From the NCBI RefSeq assembly GCF_026627925.1, contig NZ_JAPNLE010000009.1, forward strand, positions 3,658,001 through 3,722,000: 64,000 nt of DNA, given 5' to 3'. The notes under the pieces are model-generated. The model saw only the letters and a program-made list of their open reading frames with translations. It did not search any database and had not been told where the DNA came from. The translations under genes were made by a program, and so were the position numbers. The stretch's first letter is position 1; the number at the start of each line of letters is the position of its first letter. This DNA comes from Cupriavidus sp. D39 (GTDB lineage Bacteria > Pseudomonadota > Gammaproteobacteria > Burkholderiales > Burkholderiaceae). Shown here piece after piece: positions 48,449 to 56,834 of this stretch.

Positions 48449-49216
48449 TTAACCGCGCTGCTCCAAAAACCGTTGCAAAACCCCGCTGGAATAATGGCTG
48501 GCCACGTCCGTCAGGAACGCCGCAAAATCCACGTGCGCGGTATCGTCGGCCCGATCGGATACCGTGCGCATCACCGCATGCCGCACGCCATATTCATGGC
48601 AAACCTGCGCCACCGCGGCGCCTTCCATTTCCACTGCCAGCACGCCGGGCAAGCGCTCGCGCAACTCGGCCGCGGCGGCGGGCGAGCCGATGAACTGGTC
48701 GCCGCTGGCGATCATCCCCACATGCAGCCTGGGCGCGCTTACCCCGAAGCGGGCCTGCACATCGGCCGGCACCGAAGCCGGCAGGTCATCCCGCAGGTAG
48801 CCCGCCACGGCCTCGCGCAGCGCGGCGGTCAAGCCCGGATCGGTGGGGAATTCCGCGCGCTCCAGCAGCGGCACCTCATGCCGGGCAAAAAACGGCCGCG
48901 CGTCCAGGTCGTGCTGCAGCGTGCGGTCCGCCACCACCACATCCCCGACCCGGGTCTCGGCACCGATGCCGCCGGCCAGGCCGGTGAAGACGATCTCATC
49001 CACACCGAACTCGCGCACCAGCGTCACCGTGGTGGCCGCCGCCGCCACCTTGCCCATGCGCGCGAGCACCAGCACGCAGCGCTGGCCATGGAGGTGGCCG
49101 ACGTGATAGTCGCGCATGCCGATGCGCTGCACGGTGGCGCGCGCGTCGTCGTGGCGCATGGCGGCGATCAGGCCGTCGACTTCATCGTGGATGGCGGCGA
49201 GGATACCTAGGGTCAT
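48449..49216 (-). CDS. mtnN: 5'-methylthioadenosine/S-adenosylhomocysteine nucleosidase
   Basis: 255 residues. ILAAIHDEVDGL, VFTGLAGGIG, GDVVVADRTLQHD, ASGDQFI, the AVEMEGAAVAQVCHEY catalytic segment and RTVSDRADD. It cleaves adenine from MTA and SAH in methionine salvage and quorum-signal recycling. ATG at 49216 gives MTLGILAAIHDEV. Confidence 0.9.
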   Translation of the reverse strand: MTLGILAAIHDEVDGLIAAMRHDDARATVQRIGMRDYHVGHLHGQRCVLVLARMGKVAAAATTVTLVREFGVDEIVFTGLAGGIGAETRVGDVVVADRTLQHDLDARPFFARHEVPLLERAEFPTDPGLTAALREAVAGYLRDDLPASVPADVQARFGVSAPRLHVGMIASGDQFIGSPAAAAELRERLPGVLAVEMEGAAVAQVCHEYGVRHAVMRTVSDRADDTAHVDFAAFLTDVASHYSSGVLQRFLEQRG

Positions 49217-49383
49217 GGCGGGGCGCGACTGGATGGGAAAAACGCACAGCATACCGGGCAGGGGCACGGCCGCAAAGCCTCGCCGCGAAGGGCGGCACCC
49301 CCGCTGTCCTCGCGCAAGGAAAGCTGCGCAGAGGGCGGCGCCTTTGCTACAGTGCACTGGCGTATCCATCACATAGGGCTCCT

Positions 49384-50439
49384 ATGCAGCCAACCTCGAT
49401 GCATGGCTTTCAAGACCGGCGGGCGACGCGCCAGGCGCTGGCGGACTGGCGAGAGCAGGGCGCGCTTGGCGCCGAAGGCGTCGCCAGCGCCTGGCCGGGC
49501 ACCGAGCCCGACGCGGCCCAGTGGCGGGCCTGGCTCGACCGCACGTTGCTGATGCTGGGCGCGGCGCTGCTGTGCGCCGGCGTGATCGTGTTCTTCGCCT
49601 TCAACTGGCAGGACCTGCACAAGTTCGCCAAGTTCGGCCTGCTGGCCGGCGCGCTCACCCTGCTGGCAGGATTCGCCTGGCTGCGCCCGCCTGCCGACAT
49701 GGCGGGGCTGGCGGCGCTCTGCGGCGCCCAGGTGGTGGCCGGCGTGCTGCTGGCCGTGATCGGGCAGGTGTACCAGACCGGCGCCGACGCCTGGCAGCTG
49801 TTTGCCCTGTGGGCACTGCTGGCGATCCCATGGGCGCTGGCGGCACGCGCGGCCCCGCACTGGTGGCTGGTGATCGTGCTGGCCAATGTGGCGCTGCTGC
49901 GGTATTTCAGCGTGCGTCTTGGCGTGGGCGCCATGTTCGACCTGCTGTTCGGCGCGGTCGGCGAGCGGGCCACCACGCTGTCGCTGGTGGCGGCCACGCT
50001 GGCGCAGCTGGCGCTGTGGTTCGCGCTGCGCGCACTGGCGCCGGGCTACGGCTTTCGCGGGCTGGCCGGCGCGCGCATCCTTGCCGCGCTGGCGTGCGCC
50101 TACGCGGGCTGGCTCGGCCTCGCCAGCATCGTCCACAACCGCTTCGACGCCGCCATGTTCGGCGTGGCCATGCTTACGCTTGGCGCGCTGCTGGCCTGGT
50201 TCCGGCTGCGGGCATTCGACTTGGTGGCGCTCAGCCTGGCCAGCTTCTCCGTCATCGTGCTGCTGGTGACCGGCATGGCCCGGCTGCTGCTGGAGGGTAA
50301 CGGGGCCGGGTTCGGCGCCTTCCTGATCCTCGGGCTGCTGACCATCGGCCTGTCCGCCGCGGCCGCGGCATGGCTGCTGCGCGCCTATCGACACCACGGG
50401 CAGGCCCCGAGCGGCGCGCCCAACGGAGAGCCGGCATGA
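49384..50439 (+). CDS. DUF2157-family membrane protein
   Basis: 351 residues. A cytoplasmic N-terminal segment (RRATRQALADWREQGAL) leads into about ten membrane helices, with FFAFNWQDLHKFAKFGLL typical of DUF2157. First gene of a three-gene operon with a 4-bp overlap to the next. The function of the family is unknown. Confidence 0.8.
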   Translation: MQPTSMHGFQDRRATRQALADWREQGALGAEGVASAWPGTEPDAAQWRAWLDRTLLMLGAALLCAGVIVFFAFNWQDLHKFAKFGLLAGALTLLAGFAWLRPPADMAGLAALCGAQVVAGVLLAVIGQVYQTGADAWQLFALWALLAIPWALAARAAPHWWLVIVLANVALLRYFSVRLGVGAMFDLLFGAVGERATTLSLVAATLAQLALWFALRALAPGYGFRGLAGARILAALACAYAGWLGLASIVHNRFDAAMFGVAMLTLGALLAWFRLRAFDLVALSLASFSVIVLLVTGMARLLLEGNGAGFGAFLILGLLTIGLSAAAAAWLLRAYRHHGQAPSGAPNGEPA

Positions 50440-51557
50440 CCAGCGATCGTCTCGCAGTACAAGCGCTGTGGCAGGACCTGGCCGCGCGCGGCCTGGTGCA
50501 AGGGCAGCCGCAGGCCGCGCAAGCGCGCACGCCCTGGGCCGTCAGGCTGCTGATGGGCCTGGCGGGCTGGCTCGGTGCGGTGTTCTTCCTCGTCTTCCTG
50601 CTCGGCTCGGTGTTTGTGGCCGCGCGCGACAACGCCACGGCAATGGCGTCCTGCGGCGCCGCCATGATCGCGCTGGCCGCGGTGCTGTACCGGCGCCGCG
50701 CGGCCGCCACCGCGCTCGAGCAATTCGCGCTGGCCGTCAGCCTCAGCGGCCAGGGCCTGCTCGTGTACGGCGCGAGCCAGGCCTACGGCGGCGCCCGCCT
50801 GCTCGATTCGGCCGCCTTCTGGGGCGCGCTGGCGCTGCTGGAGGCCGTGCTCTACGTGCTGGTCAGCAACCGGCTGCATCGCTTCCTGGCCGCGCTGGGC
50901 GTATGGACGGCGGTGGCGCTAGCGCTCCACCTGGCCATGACGCCCGGCTTGCGCCACGGCTGGCAAGCCATGAGCTTCTCGCTGGGCTGGCTCGCGCCAC
51001 TCGCCATGACGCTGCTCACCGGCTTCGTGCTGGCGGAGGGGCGGCTCTGCGCCGCCGGGCTGCACAACTGGATCGAGCCCGCCGCCGACGCCACGCTGCT
51101 GTTCGCGCTTGGCGCCGCACTGGTGGTGACCGGGCTCAGCCAGCCCGGCGCACTGTGGTTCGACGCCGACACCGGACGCCAGGCCGGCAACTACTGGCTG
51201 GCCGGCGCCTTGTTCGGCGCGGTGCTCGCGGCCTTTGTCCTTGCCGAAGCAGGCCGGCTGCGGTTAAGCCCGATGGTGCGGGGCATGGCGTTGGCCGGCG
51301 CCGTGCTCTTCAGCATCCTGCTTGCCGGCGCGCCGGCGGTAGTCGCCGCCGCCGTCGCGCTTGGCCTGGCATTGCGCCGCGGCTCGCTGCCGTGGCTGGG
51401 CCTGGCCGTCGCCGCGCTCGGCAGCGGCTTCGTCTGGTACTACAGCGCACTGCACTGGACGCTGCTGATCAAGTCCGTCACGCTCGCCGGCGCCGGCATC
51501 GCCGTGCTGCTGCTGCGCATGGCGCTGCATCGCGACGGCGCAAGGAGACAAGCATGA
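50436..51557 (+). CDS. DUF4401-family membrane protein
   Basis: 373 residues, about ten membrane helices. The N-terminus (ALWQDLAARGLVQGQ) resembles that of the upstream DUF2157 protein. It ends FVWYYSALHWTLLIKSVTLAGAG. Overlaps both neighbours by 4 bp. Unknown function; always found with the DUF2157 and GDYXXLXY proteins in Burkholderiaceae-type operons. Confidence 0.78.
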   Translation: MTSDRLAVQALWQDLAARGLVQGQPQAAQARTPWAVRLLMGLAGWLGAVFFLVFLLGSVFVAARDNATAMASCGAAMIALAAVLYRRRAAATALEQFALAVSLSGQGLLVYGASQAYGGARLLDSAAFWGALALLEAVLYVLVSNRLHRFLAALGVWTAVALALHLAMTPGLRHGWQAMSFSLGWLAPLAMTLLTGFVLAEGRLCAAGLHNWIEPAADATLLFALGAALVVTGLSQPGALWFDADTGRQAGNYWLAGALFGAVLAAFVLAEAGRLRLSPMVRGMALAGAVLFSILLAGAPAVVAAAVALGLALRRGSLPWLGLAVAALGSGFVWYYSALHWTLLIKSVTLAGAGIAVLLLRMALHRDGARRQA

Positions 51558-52054
51558 AACGCTGGATACTGTTGGCATGGGTGCTCACGCTCGGGCTCGC
51601 CGCCTTAGCCATCACCGGCAAGGAACGGCTGCTGGCGCACGGCGACATCGTCTACCTGCGCCTGGCGCCAGTCGATCCGCGCTCGCTCATGCAAGGCGAC
51701 TACATGGCCCTTAACTTCGCCATCGCCGATGCCATCCGCGAGGCGCTCCGCCAGCAAGGCATCGAGCCCGCGCGCGAGCAAGTCGCCGTGATCCGCCGCG
51801 ATGCACGCGGCGAAGCCACGCTGGTGCGCCTGCACACGGGCGAGGCCCTGGCTGAGGGTGAGCAACTGCTGCGCTTCCAGACCGTGCCGTCGCGCTGGGG
51901 CGGCGTGCAGGCGCAGGTGTCCACCGATGCGTACTTCTTCCAGGAAGGGCAGGCGGCGCGGTTCGAGAAGGCACGCTATGGCGAGTTCCGCGTGGGGCCG
52001 GATGGGCAGGCGCTGCTGGTGGGGTTGCGGGGGAGGGATCTGGAGGCGTTGTGA
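51554..52054 (+). CDS. GDYXXLXY-motif membrane-anchored protein
   Basis: 166 residues. One N-terminal membrane helix, then a periplasmic domain with the defining motif GDYMALNF (about residues 48-55). It completes the DUF2157-DUF4401 operon. The motif suggests a conserved binding site; the role is unknown. Confidence 0.8.
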   Translation: MKRWILLAWVLTLGLAALAITGKERLLAHGDIVYLRLAPVDPRSLMQGDYMALNFAIADAIREALRQQGIEPAREQVAVIRRDARGEATLVRLHTGEALAEGEQLLRFQTVPSRWGGVQAQVSTDAYFFQEGQAARFEKARYGEFRVGPDGQALLVGLRGRDLEAL

Positions 52055-52759
52055 GTGGAGTGGCTTGGTTGCCGTCGGCATGCCGCTGTGCGCCAACCAT
52101 GTCTGGATCGGCTGGAACGTCAGAGCCGATTCACGTTGCTGCGTCACTGCAAATTCAACTGCCTAACTTCAAAAGCAACTGCTTAACGTCAAAAGCTCAA
52201 AAGCTCAAAGTCAAAGGCAGTTTCACCTCCCCCGCGGGGAGGCGACCTACTTTCTTGTCTCTCGCCAAGAAAGTAGGCAAAGAAGGCGACCCGGATGCGG
52301 CGAAAGACTCCTCGTCGCATAACGGGAGATTCAAACCTTCACGGCTCGCTTCGCATCGCGCTTTGGTGATTTCCGCCTGGGCGACGGAAATCACGGCTAC
52401 ACCGAGTGATGCTTTGACTCTCCCGCTGGTTGGCTCCCTCTCCCACTTGTGGGAGAGGGGCCGGGGAGAGGGCGGGCGCTGGCTACGCCGCTGTCCTTGC
52501 GCCTGTTTAATTCCAATGACATTTGTTGGATTTACCTTGCAAATATTCCAGTAGTCTCTAGTTCACCAGGGGGTGAGCCTGCGATGGGCCTGGCAAGTCC
52601 GGGACTCGGTGGCCCCCAAGCTTTGTACATCCAACCAAAGGGGGTGTTGGATGTGTCCCCGGCGGTCGATAACAAATTCGGTATCCGGATTTCCGTGGCC
52701 GCTTCCAAGCGCGCGGAAATCTTTTGCTTCATGACCCGCGACTAGTAGGAGAAATCTTA
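52055..52759. repeat. Intergenic region with a Burkholderiales-type repeat and a REP-like palindrome
   Basis: No gene is supported. At 52190-52340 lies a repeat with TTTCTTGTCTCTCGCCAAGA and AAAGTAGGCAAAGAAGGCGA, a type seen scattered in many Burkholderiales genomes. At about 52430-52500 a GGGAGAGGGG/CTCTCCC palindrome followed by GAGGGCGGGCGCTGG matches the tandem repeat at 26.6-27.1 kb. The last 200 bp presumably carry the promoter of the CsgG operon. Confidence 0.6.
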
Positions 52760-53440
52760 GTGAAAAAAGCGACCGCAATCCCTCTGGTAGGGGCAACGGT
52801 GTTGCTCGCCATGCTCGGCGGGTGCGCCACGGAGACATCGACCGCCCTGCCGGTGCAGAAGGTGGAGAGCGCCAGCCGTTCCTATGCCGGCGTGCGGACC
52901 CCGATTGCCGTTGGCAAGTTCGATAACCGTTCGAGCTATATGCGAGGCGTGTTCTCCGATGGTGTCGACCGGCTGGGCGGCCAGGCCAAGACCGTGCTGA
53001 TCACGCATTTGCAGCAGACCAACCGCTTCAACGTGCTTGATCGCGACAACATGGAAGAGATCAAGCGCGAAGCCGCGATCAAGAGCCAGGCACAGCGCCT
53101 GAAGGGCGCCGACTACGTCGTCACTGGCGACGTGACCGAATTCGGGCGCAAGGAAGTTGGCGACCAGCAACTCTTTGGCATTCTCGGCCGAGGCAAGTCG
53201 CAGGTCGCCTACGCCAAGGTCGCGCTCAACGTGGTCAACATCGCCACCTCCGAGGTCGTCTTCTCCGCCCAGGGCGCTGGCGAGTACGCGCTGTCCACGC
53301 GGGAGGTCGTCGGCTTTGGCGGCACGTCTAGCTACGACTCCACGCTCAACGGCAAGGTGCTCGACCTGGCCATGCGCGAGGCCGTCACCAGCCTGATCAC
53401 CGGCATCGAAAGCGGCGCGTGGAAGCCGGGCAATCCGTAA
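52760..53440 (+). CDS. CsgG-family lipoprotein
   Basis: 226 residues. GTG start behind AGGAGAAA; lipobox MLGGC. The CsgG-like domain reads PIAVGKFDNRSSYMRGVF, FNVLDRDNMEEIKREAA and GADYVVTGDVTEFGR. CsgG forms the curli export pore, but this shorter form occurs with DUF4810 and DUF799 lipoproteins and no curli subunit, so curli export is not implied. First gene of a three-lipoprotein operon. Confidence 0.85.
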   Translation: MKKATAIPLVGATVLLAMLGGCATETSTALPVQKVESASRSYAGVRTPIAVGKFDNRSSYMRGVFSDGVDRLGGQAKTVLITHLQQTNRFNVLDRDNMEEIKREAAIKSQAQRLKGADYVVTGDVTEFGRKEVGDQQLFGILGRGKSQVAYAKVALNVVNIATSEVVFSAQGAGEYALSTREVVGFGGTSSYDSTLNGKVLDLAMREAVTSLITGIESGAWKPGNP

Positions 53441-53466
53441 TGCGGGTTTGTTGAAGAGGAGAAGAA

Positions 53467-53844
53467 GTGAAAAAGCAAAAGATGTATCGGCCATGGCGCC
53501 CAGCTGCGCTGGCCTTGACGGGAACCATTCTGCTGGCGGGCTGCACGGCGCCCAAGACCCTGTATCAGTGGGAAAGTTACCAGCCGCAGGTCTATGAGTA
53601 CTTCAAGGGTGAGCCGAAGCAGGCGCAGATCGAAGCGCTCGAGCGCGACATGCAGAAAATCACGGCCGCAGGCGCTACGCCGCCACCGGGCTACCACGCC
53701 CACCTGGGCTTGCTGTATGCCGGCATCGGCAAGGACGACCAGATGGCGCAGGAATTCCAGACCGAGAAGACCTTGTTCCCCGAGTCGGCAGCTTACGTCG
53801 ATTTCCTGATGAAGAACGTCAAGCGGGGAGAGGAAAAGAAATGA
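53467..53844 (+). CDS. DUF4810-family lipoprotein
   Basis: 125 residues. GTG start; lipobox LAGC. The mature part starts TAPKTLYQWESYQPQVYEYFKG, the DUF4810 signature, and contains a TPR-like helix pair (GYHAHLGLLYAGIGKDDQMAQEFQTE). Overlaps the DUF799 gene by 4 bp. Probably part of an outer-membrane complex with the CsgG-like protein. Confidence 0.82.
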   Translation: MKKQKMYRPWRPAALALTGTILLAGCTAPKTLYQWESYQPQVYEYFKGEPKQAQIEALERDMQKITAAGATPPPGYHAHLGLLYAGIGKDDQMAQEFQTEKTLFPESAAYVDFLMKNVKRGEEKK

Positions 53845-54503
53845 TGTCTCTATTCAAACGGCTATTCGCCGCCGCGGCGGTCGCCGTGCTTGCAGCCGGC
53901 TGCGCTGCGCCCCGGCAGAACGTCGACTACAGCGCCTTCAAGGAAAGCCGCCCGCGCTCGATCGTGGTACTGCCGCCCCTGAATGAATCGCCCGATGTGA
54001 AGGCGACCTACAGCATGCTGTCCCAGGTCACCTATCCCCTCGCCGAATCCGGCTACTACGTGCTGCCCGTCACGCTCGTGGACGAGACGTTCAAGCAGAA
54101 CGGCATGACCACCGCCGGCGACATCCACCAGGTCCCGCCGGCCAAGCTGCGCGAGATCTTCGGTGCCGACGCCGCGCTCTATATCACCGTATCGAAATAC
54201 GGCACGTCGTACATGGTCATCAGCAGTGCGACCGTCGTCACCGCCAGCGCCAGGCTGGTCGACCTGAAGACCGGGGCCACCCTGTGGAGCGGCAGCGCAT
54301 CGGCCTCCAACAACGAAGGCAACAACAATGCCGGCGGCGGGCTGATCGGCGCGCTGATCACGGCAGCGGTCAAGCAGGTGTTGAACAGTGTCACCGAAGC
54401 CGGCCATCCCGTGGCGGGGGTGACAAGCGCGCGGCTGTTGTCGGCCGGGCGTCCGGGCAGCATCTTGTATGGGCCGCGCAATCCCAGGTACGGGACGGAT
54501 TGA
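53841..54503 (+). CDS. DUF799-family lipoprotein
   Basis: 220 residues. Lipobox LAAGC. The DUF799 domain reads SRPRSIVVLPPLNESPDVKATYSMLSQVTYPLAESGYYVLP and FGADAALYITVSKYG. Third member of the CsgG/DUF4810/DUF799 set, which is conserved in many Gram-negative bacteria; function unknown. Confidence 0.82.
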   Translation: MMSLFKRLFAAAAVAVLAAGCAAPRQNVDYSAFKESRPRSIVVLPPLNESPDVKATYSMLSQVTYPLAESGYYVLPVTLVDETFKQNGMTTAGDIHQVPPAKLREIFGADAALYITVSKYGTSYMVISSATVVTASARLVDLKTGATLWSGSASASNNEGNNNAGGGLIGALITAAVKQVLNSVTEAGHPVAGVTSARLLSAGRPGSILYGPRNPRYGTD

Positions 54504-54558
54504 GGGTGTTGGTGCTTGCGTGAGAGCGGTTGGCGTGAGCTGCCGCTTGTGTCTGGGA

Positions 54559-54591
54559 AGCCCCGCGGGTTGTGGCCTGGCGGGGCTTTTT
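54559..54591 (+). terminator. Terminator after the DUF799 gene
   Basis: AAGCCCCGC (54559-54567) pairs with GCGGGGCTT (54580-54588), followed by TTTTTG. Confidence 0.85.
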
Positions 54592-54632
54592 GTTGGGTGG
54601 GTGGCGCGGCGACGGCGCCTATCGCTGCAGTC

Positions 54633-55037
54633 CTAGAGCTTGACTTGTTCGAACTGCCCTTTGCCTGAGAAGTTGAAGGGAAGCCTGAAGGCGGCACCGC
54701 CTTTGATACCTTCAGATTGCTCGATGATCCGTGGCCACCACCGCACCAGATTGTGCGCAATGTCCCAGAACCTATGGTTTGACCAGCTTTTGTCGAGAAA
54801 GAAGGCAATCAGCCCCGCACGGCGCAATGCCTCTCGCTCGAGGCCCTTGTTCAGCTTGTCGTGCGTGATGACCGCCCATCCACCTTCTTGCGAGAGAGCG
54901 TCGATCCAGGCTGCATCCGTTGTGTCTTGTGGGAAGCGGTCTCGCAAAGGAGCAACGGAGTGCCCGTATGGTTCGGAAAGCGAGTGGAGTGCCCGTGCCA
55001 GCGCCGGAGAGAGATTGTTGTCAGCGAAGAACTTCAC
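54633..55037 (-). CDS. PIN-like domain toxin (VapC45/DUF5615 type)
   Basis: 134 residues. Short PIN-like fold with acidic residues in FFADNNLSP, QDTTDAAWIDAL and VITHDKLN, the arrangement of Mut7-C/DUF5615 RNases. As a toxin it would cleave RNA. It overlaps the stop of the upstream DUF433 gene by 4 bp; such pairs are VapBC45-like toxin-antitoxin modules. Confidence 0.75.
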   Translation of the reverse strand: MKFFADNNLSPALARALHSLSEPYGHSVAPLRDRFPQDTTDAAWIDALSQEGGWAVITHDKLNKGLEREALRRAGLIAFFLDKSWSNHRFWDIAHNLVRWWPRIIEQSEGIKGGAAFRLPFNFSGKGQFEQVKL

Positions 55038-55723
55038 GCTACCAGGCGTTCTTCAAAGGCGACTGCTGCCTCCACCGAGGCAACAGGCACTTCATACAAC
55101 CTGGCAACAAGCTGCTTGTCGCCTTCAGCCTGGAATGCCTCGGCGAGGATCGAAGTTCTGATGGCGCCATCGGTGACAATGGGCTTGCCGAAGGCGATTT
55201 CAGGATCCAATACCACGGCTTTGCTGCGCAGCGTCGGGTACCAACGTGCAGCGGCATCGTCCGCACCGAATTCGATGCCACGATACAAAGAGGGCTCGAT
55301 GATCTTCTGAAACGCGTACTGGCTTTTCACCAAGTCCAGCAGCTCAGTCTCACCAGATTCCTGTATTGTCGACGCGAAGATCGTGCGGCCGTCCGTCTGA
55401 AACCGGCGGGAGGTAAAGGGATGCGGCAGGGCAAAAAGCTCGCGTGCCTTGCGGCTGGCCAAGCGAATCGTTTGCAGGCTGACGCCGTGCTGGCGAAACG
55501 CTCGGACGAATCGGGCTTCCAGCAAATCATGAAAACTGATGCCATCCACGTCCGCTTCCGCCAGTTCGGACTCCCAAAGTGGAGCAACCGGAACCGCACG
55601 CCGGGTCGTCTTGTCCCGATATGCATAGCCGTCTAGCCAGCGCCGCAGGTCGCGCACGGGGATGCCGGTGAGCCTCGCAGCTTCATGGAAGGTGTAAAGG
55701 CCAATGCCAGTCAACTTCATCAT
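55034..55723 (-). CDS. HTH/DUF433 antitoxin (VapB45 type)
   Basis: 229 residues from the Met-Met start at 55723. A MerR-like N-terminal segment (YTFHEAARLTGIPVRDLRRWLDGY) is followed by a helical linker and the C-terminal DUF433 domain (VVLDPEIAFGKPIVTDGAIRTSILAEAF). It should bind the toxin and repress the operon. Confidence 0.72.
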   Translation of the reverse strand: MMKLTGIGLYTFHEAARLTGIPVRDLRRWLDGYAYRDKTTRRAVPVAPLWESELAEADVDGISFHDLLEARFVRAFRQHGVSLQTIRLASRKARELFALPHPFTSRRFQTDGRTIFASTIQESGETELLDLVKSQYAFQKIIEPSLYRGIEFGADDAAARWYPTLRSKAVVLDPEIAFGKPIVTDGAIRTSILAEAFQAEGDKQLVARLYEVPVASVEAAVAFEERLVA

Positions 55724-55955
55724 TGCCCTTCCTTCCATCGTAGTGTCCTGCCAGCTGAATGCCGGCGACGAATCCGGATATTTTAGCGACTTAGTGGACC
55801 TGCTGTTGTCATGTTTTCGTTAACACTCTCCAGTGCATGACTCGCGTAAGTCTATCGGGGAGGAGCCCCAAGCTTTGTTTGCGGGTCTTCGTGGAGTCGG
55901 CAGTCGATGCCTCAGGAAAGCGCAAGATCATCGCGGCCAGCGCTATACTAGATGA

Positions 55956-56027
55956 GTCGCTGCAACCACAGCGACCGGGATTGGCGTCCCGAAAACGTAG
56001 GCGGATAGCCGCCGCCAGGCGGTTTTT
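55956..56027 (+). promoter_or_regulatory. Structured leader of the C4-type system (boxes a1, b1; possible attenuator)
   Basis: Behind a TATACT -10-like box (55944-55949) lie adjacent hairpins GTCGCTG/CAGCGAC (55956-55975) and CGGGA-TTGGCG-TCCCG (55976-55991). Box a1 is the loop TTGGCGT (55981-55987) and b1 is AACGTAGG (55994-56001). Then CCGCC-gcca-GGCGG-TTTTT (56009-56027) forms a terminator whose CCGCC arm can instead pair with GGCGG at 56000-56004, so the two folds compete. Confidence 0.65.
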
Positions 56028-56052
56028 CCGTCGTGCCTTCGCACGTCCCTAT

Positions 56053-56129
56053 GGGCGGGCCTGGGCGGGGAGCCTTCGGGCTCGCCGGTTCCTACGTTCT
56101 GGTACGCCAACCCTGCCTTGCGCCCGCCC
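56053..56129 (+). ncRNA. C4-type antisense RNA (boxes b' and a')
   Basis: The outer stem GGGCGGGC (56053-56060) pairs with GCCCGCCC (56122-56129); an inner GAGCC-TTCG-GGCTC hairpin (56070-56083) has a stable UUCG loop. Between them lie b' CCTACGTT (56091-56098) and a' ACGCCAA (56104-56110). They are exact complements of a1/b1 upstream and of a2 TTGGCGT (56137-56143) and b2 AACGTAGG (56166-56173) downstream; b2 overlaps the AGGAGG Shine-Dalgarno. This order (a1, b1, b', a', a2, b2) and the 77-nt size match the C4 RNA of phage P1/P7, which blocks translation of icd and ant. Confidence 0.75.
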
Positions 56130-56183
56130 ACCCCGATTGGCGTCGGGGAGCGGAGTTGAAACCGCAACGTAGGAGGCATCTGC

Positions 56184-56288
56184 ATGCCCCAGTTTTCGCT
56201 CGCCCATTTAGGGCAATCTGCATTTCCCAAAACTCCTCTCGTCTGTCAGCGCGAGCGCGCATCCCAGCGGAGGGCATCCAATGTGTAA
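56184..56288 (+). CDS. 34-residue leader ORF controlled by the C4-type RNA
   Basis: ATG 56184 is placed 7 bases after AGGAGG (56171-56176), the site masked by the antisense boxes. The ORF starts MPQFSLAHLG and ends RRASNV, with its TAA inside the start of the next gene (8-bp overlap). This parallels P1 icd, whose translation is needed for that of the overlapping ant gene. The peptide itself may have no function. Confidence 0.5.
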   Translation: MPQFSLAHLGQSAFPKTPLVCQRERASQRRASNV

Positions 56289-56565
56289 GCACCCGCACTA
56301 CAACATCAGCGCCGAGCAGACCGGCCGCGATATCTTCGTGACCGCGCACGCTGCATCCGAAAGCCCGCTTAGCCTCGCCGCTGAAAAGGCTGCCCAGCTC
56401 AACGCGCTGCTGTCGGTCGCCATCGAGAACGCTGCCGGCGGCACATTGGCCAATCTGACTGAAGAGACTCAGGGCCATCTGCTCTCGCTGGCGGCCGTGC
56501 TTGCGAAGGAGACGCTGGTGTTGAGCGAACTCGCGGTCCTGCGGGACCTTGAGGGGGACGCGTGA
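56281..56565 (+). CDS. DUF3077/DUF6124-like small protein
   Basis: 94 residues beginning MCKHPHYNISAEQTGRDIF. A helical, Ala/Leu-rich protein (AAEKAAQLNALLSVAIENAAGG, LSLAAVLAKETLVLSELAVL) like small proteins common in Pseudomonas. It has no good SD of its own except GGAGGG at 56269 and is probably coupled to the leader ORF. Function unknown; P1 C4 controls an antirepressor, so a regulatory or toxic role is possible. Confidence 0.65.
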   Translation: MCKHPHYNISAEQTGRDIFVTAHAASESPLSLAAEKAAQLNALLSVAIENAAGGTLANLTEETQGHLLSLAAVLAKETLVLSELAVLRDLEGDA

Positions 56566-56623
56566 TGGGTGATCCGATGGCGGGCTTCCACGAGCGGGCT
56601 GCGTCAGCAGTCTCGTGAAATAA

Positions 56624-56668
56624 GGAGCCCCGCAGGCGTTTGGTCGCCCCGGGGCTTCCGTTTGTTTT
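56624..56668 (+). terminator. Terminator after the C4-controlled gene
   Basis: AGCCCCG (56626-56632) pairs with CGGGGCT (56650-56656) with a T-rich tail (TCCGTTTGTTTT). Confidence 0.6.
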
Positions 56669-56834
56669 CGTGCGCATGGATTCTCACCCTGCCGGCGAGC
56701 CATCCCGCCTATTTGGCCAATTCGCGCGGAAGTGGCGGTCCCGAGTCGCTACACTGGGCGAAGCCAAGCCTTGATCGAGCCGATCAGCCCGGCAATCTGC
56801 AAGTTCTCCGTCTCGGCTTGTTCTCAAAGGGTGC

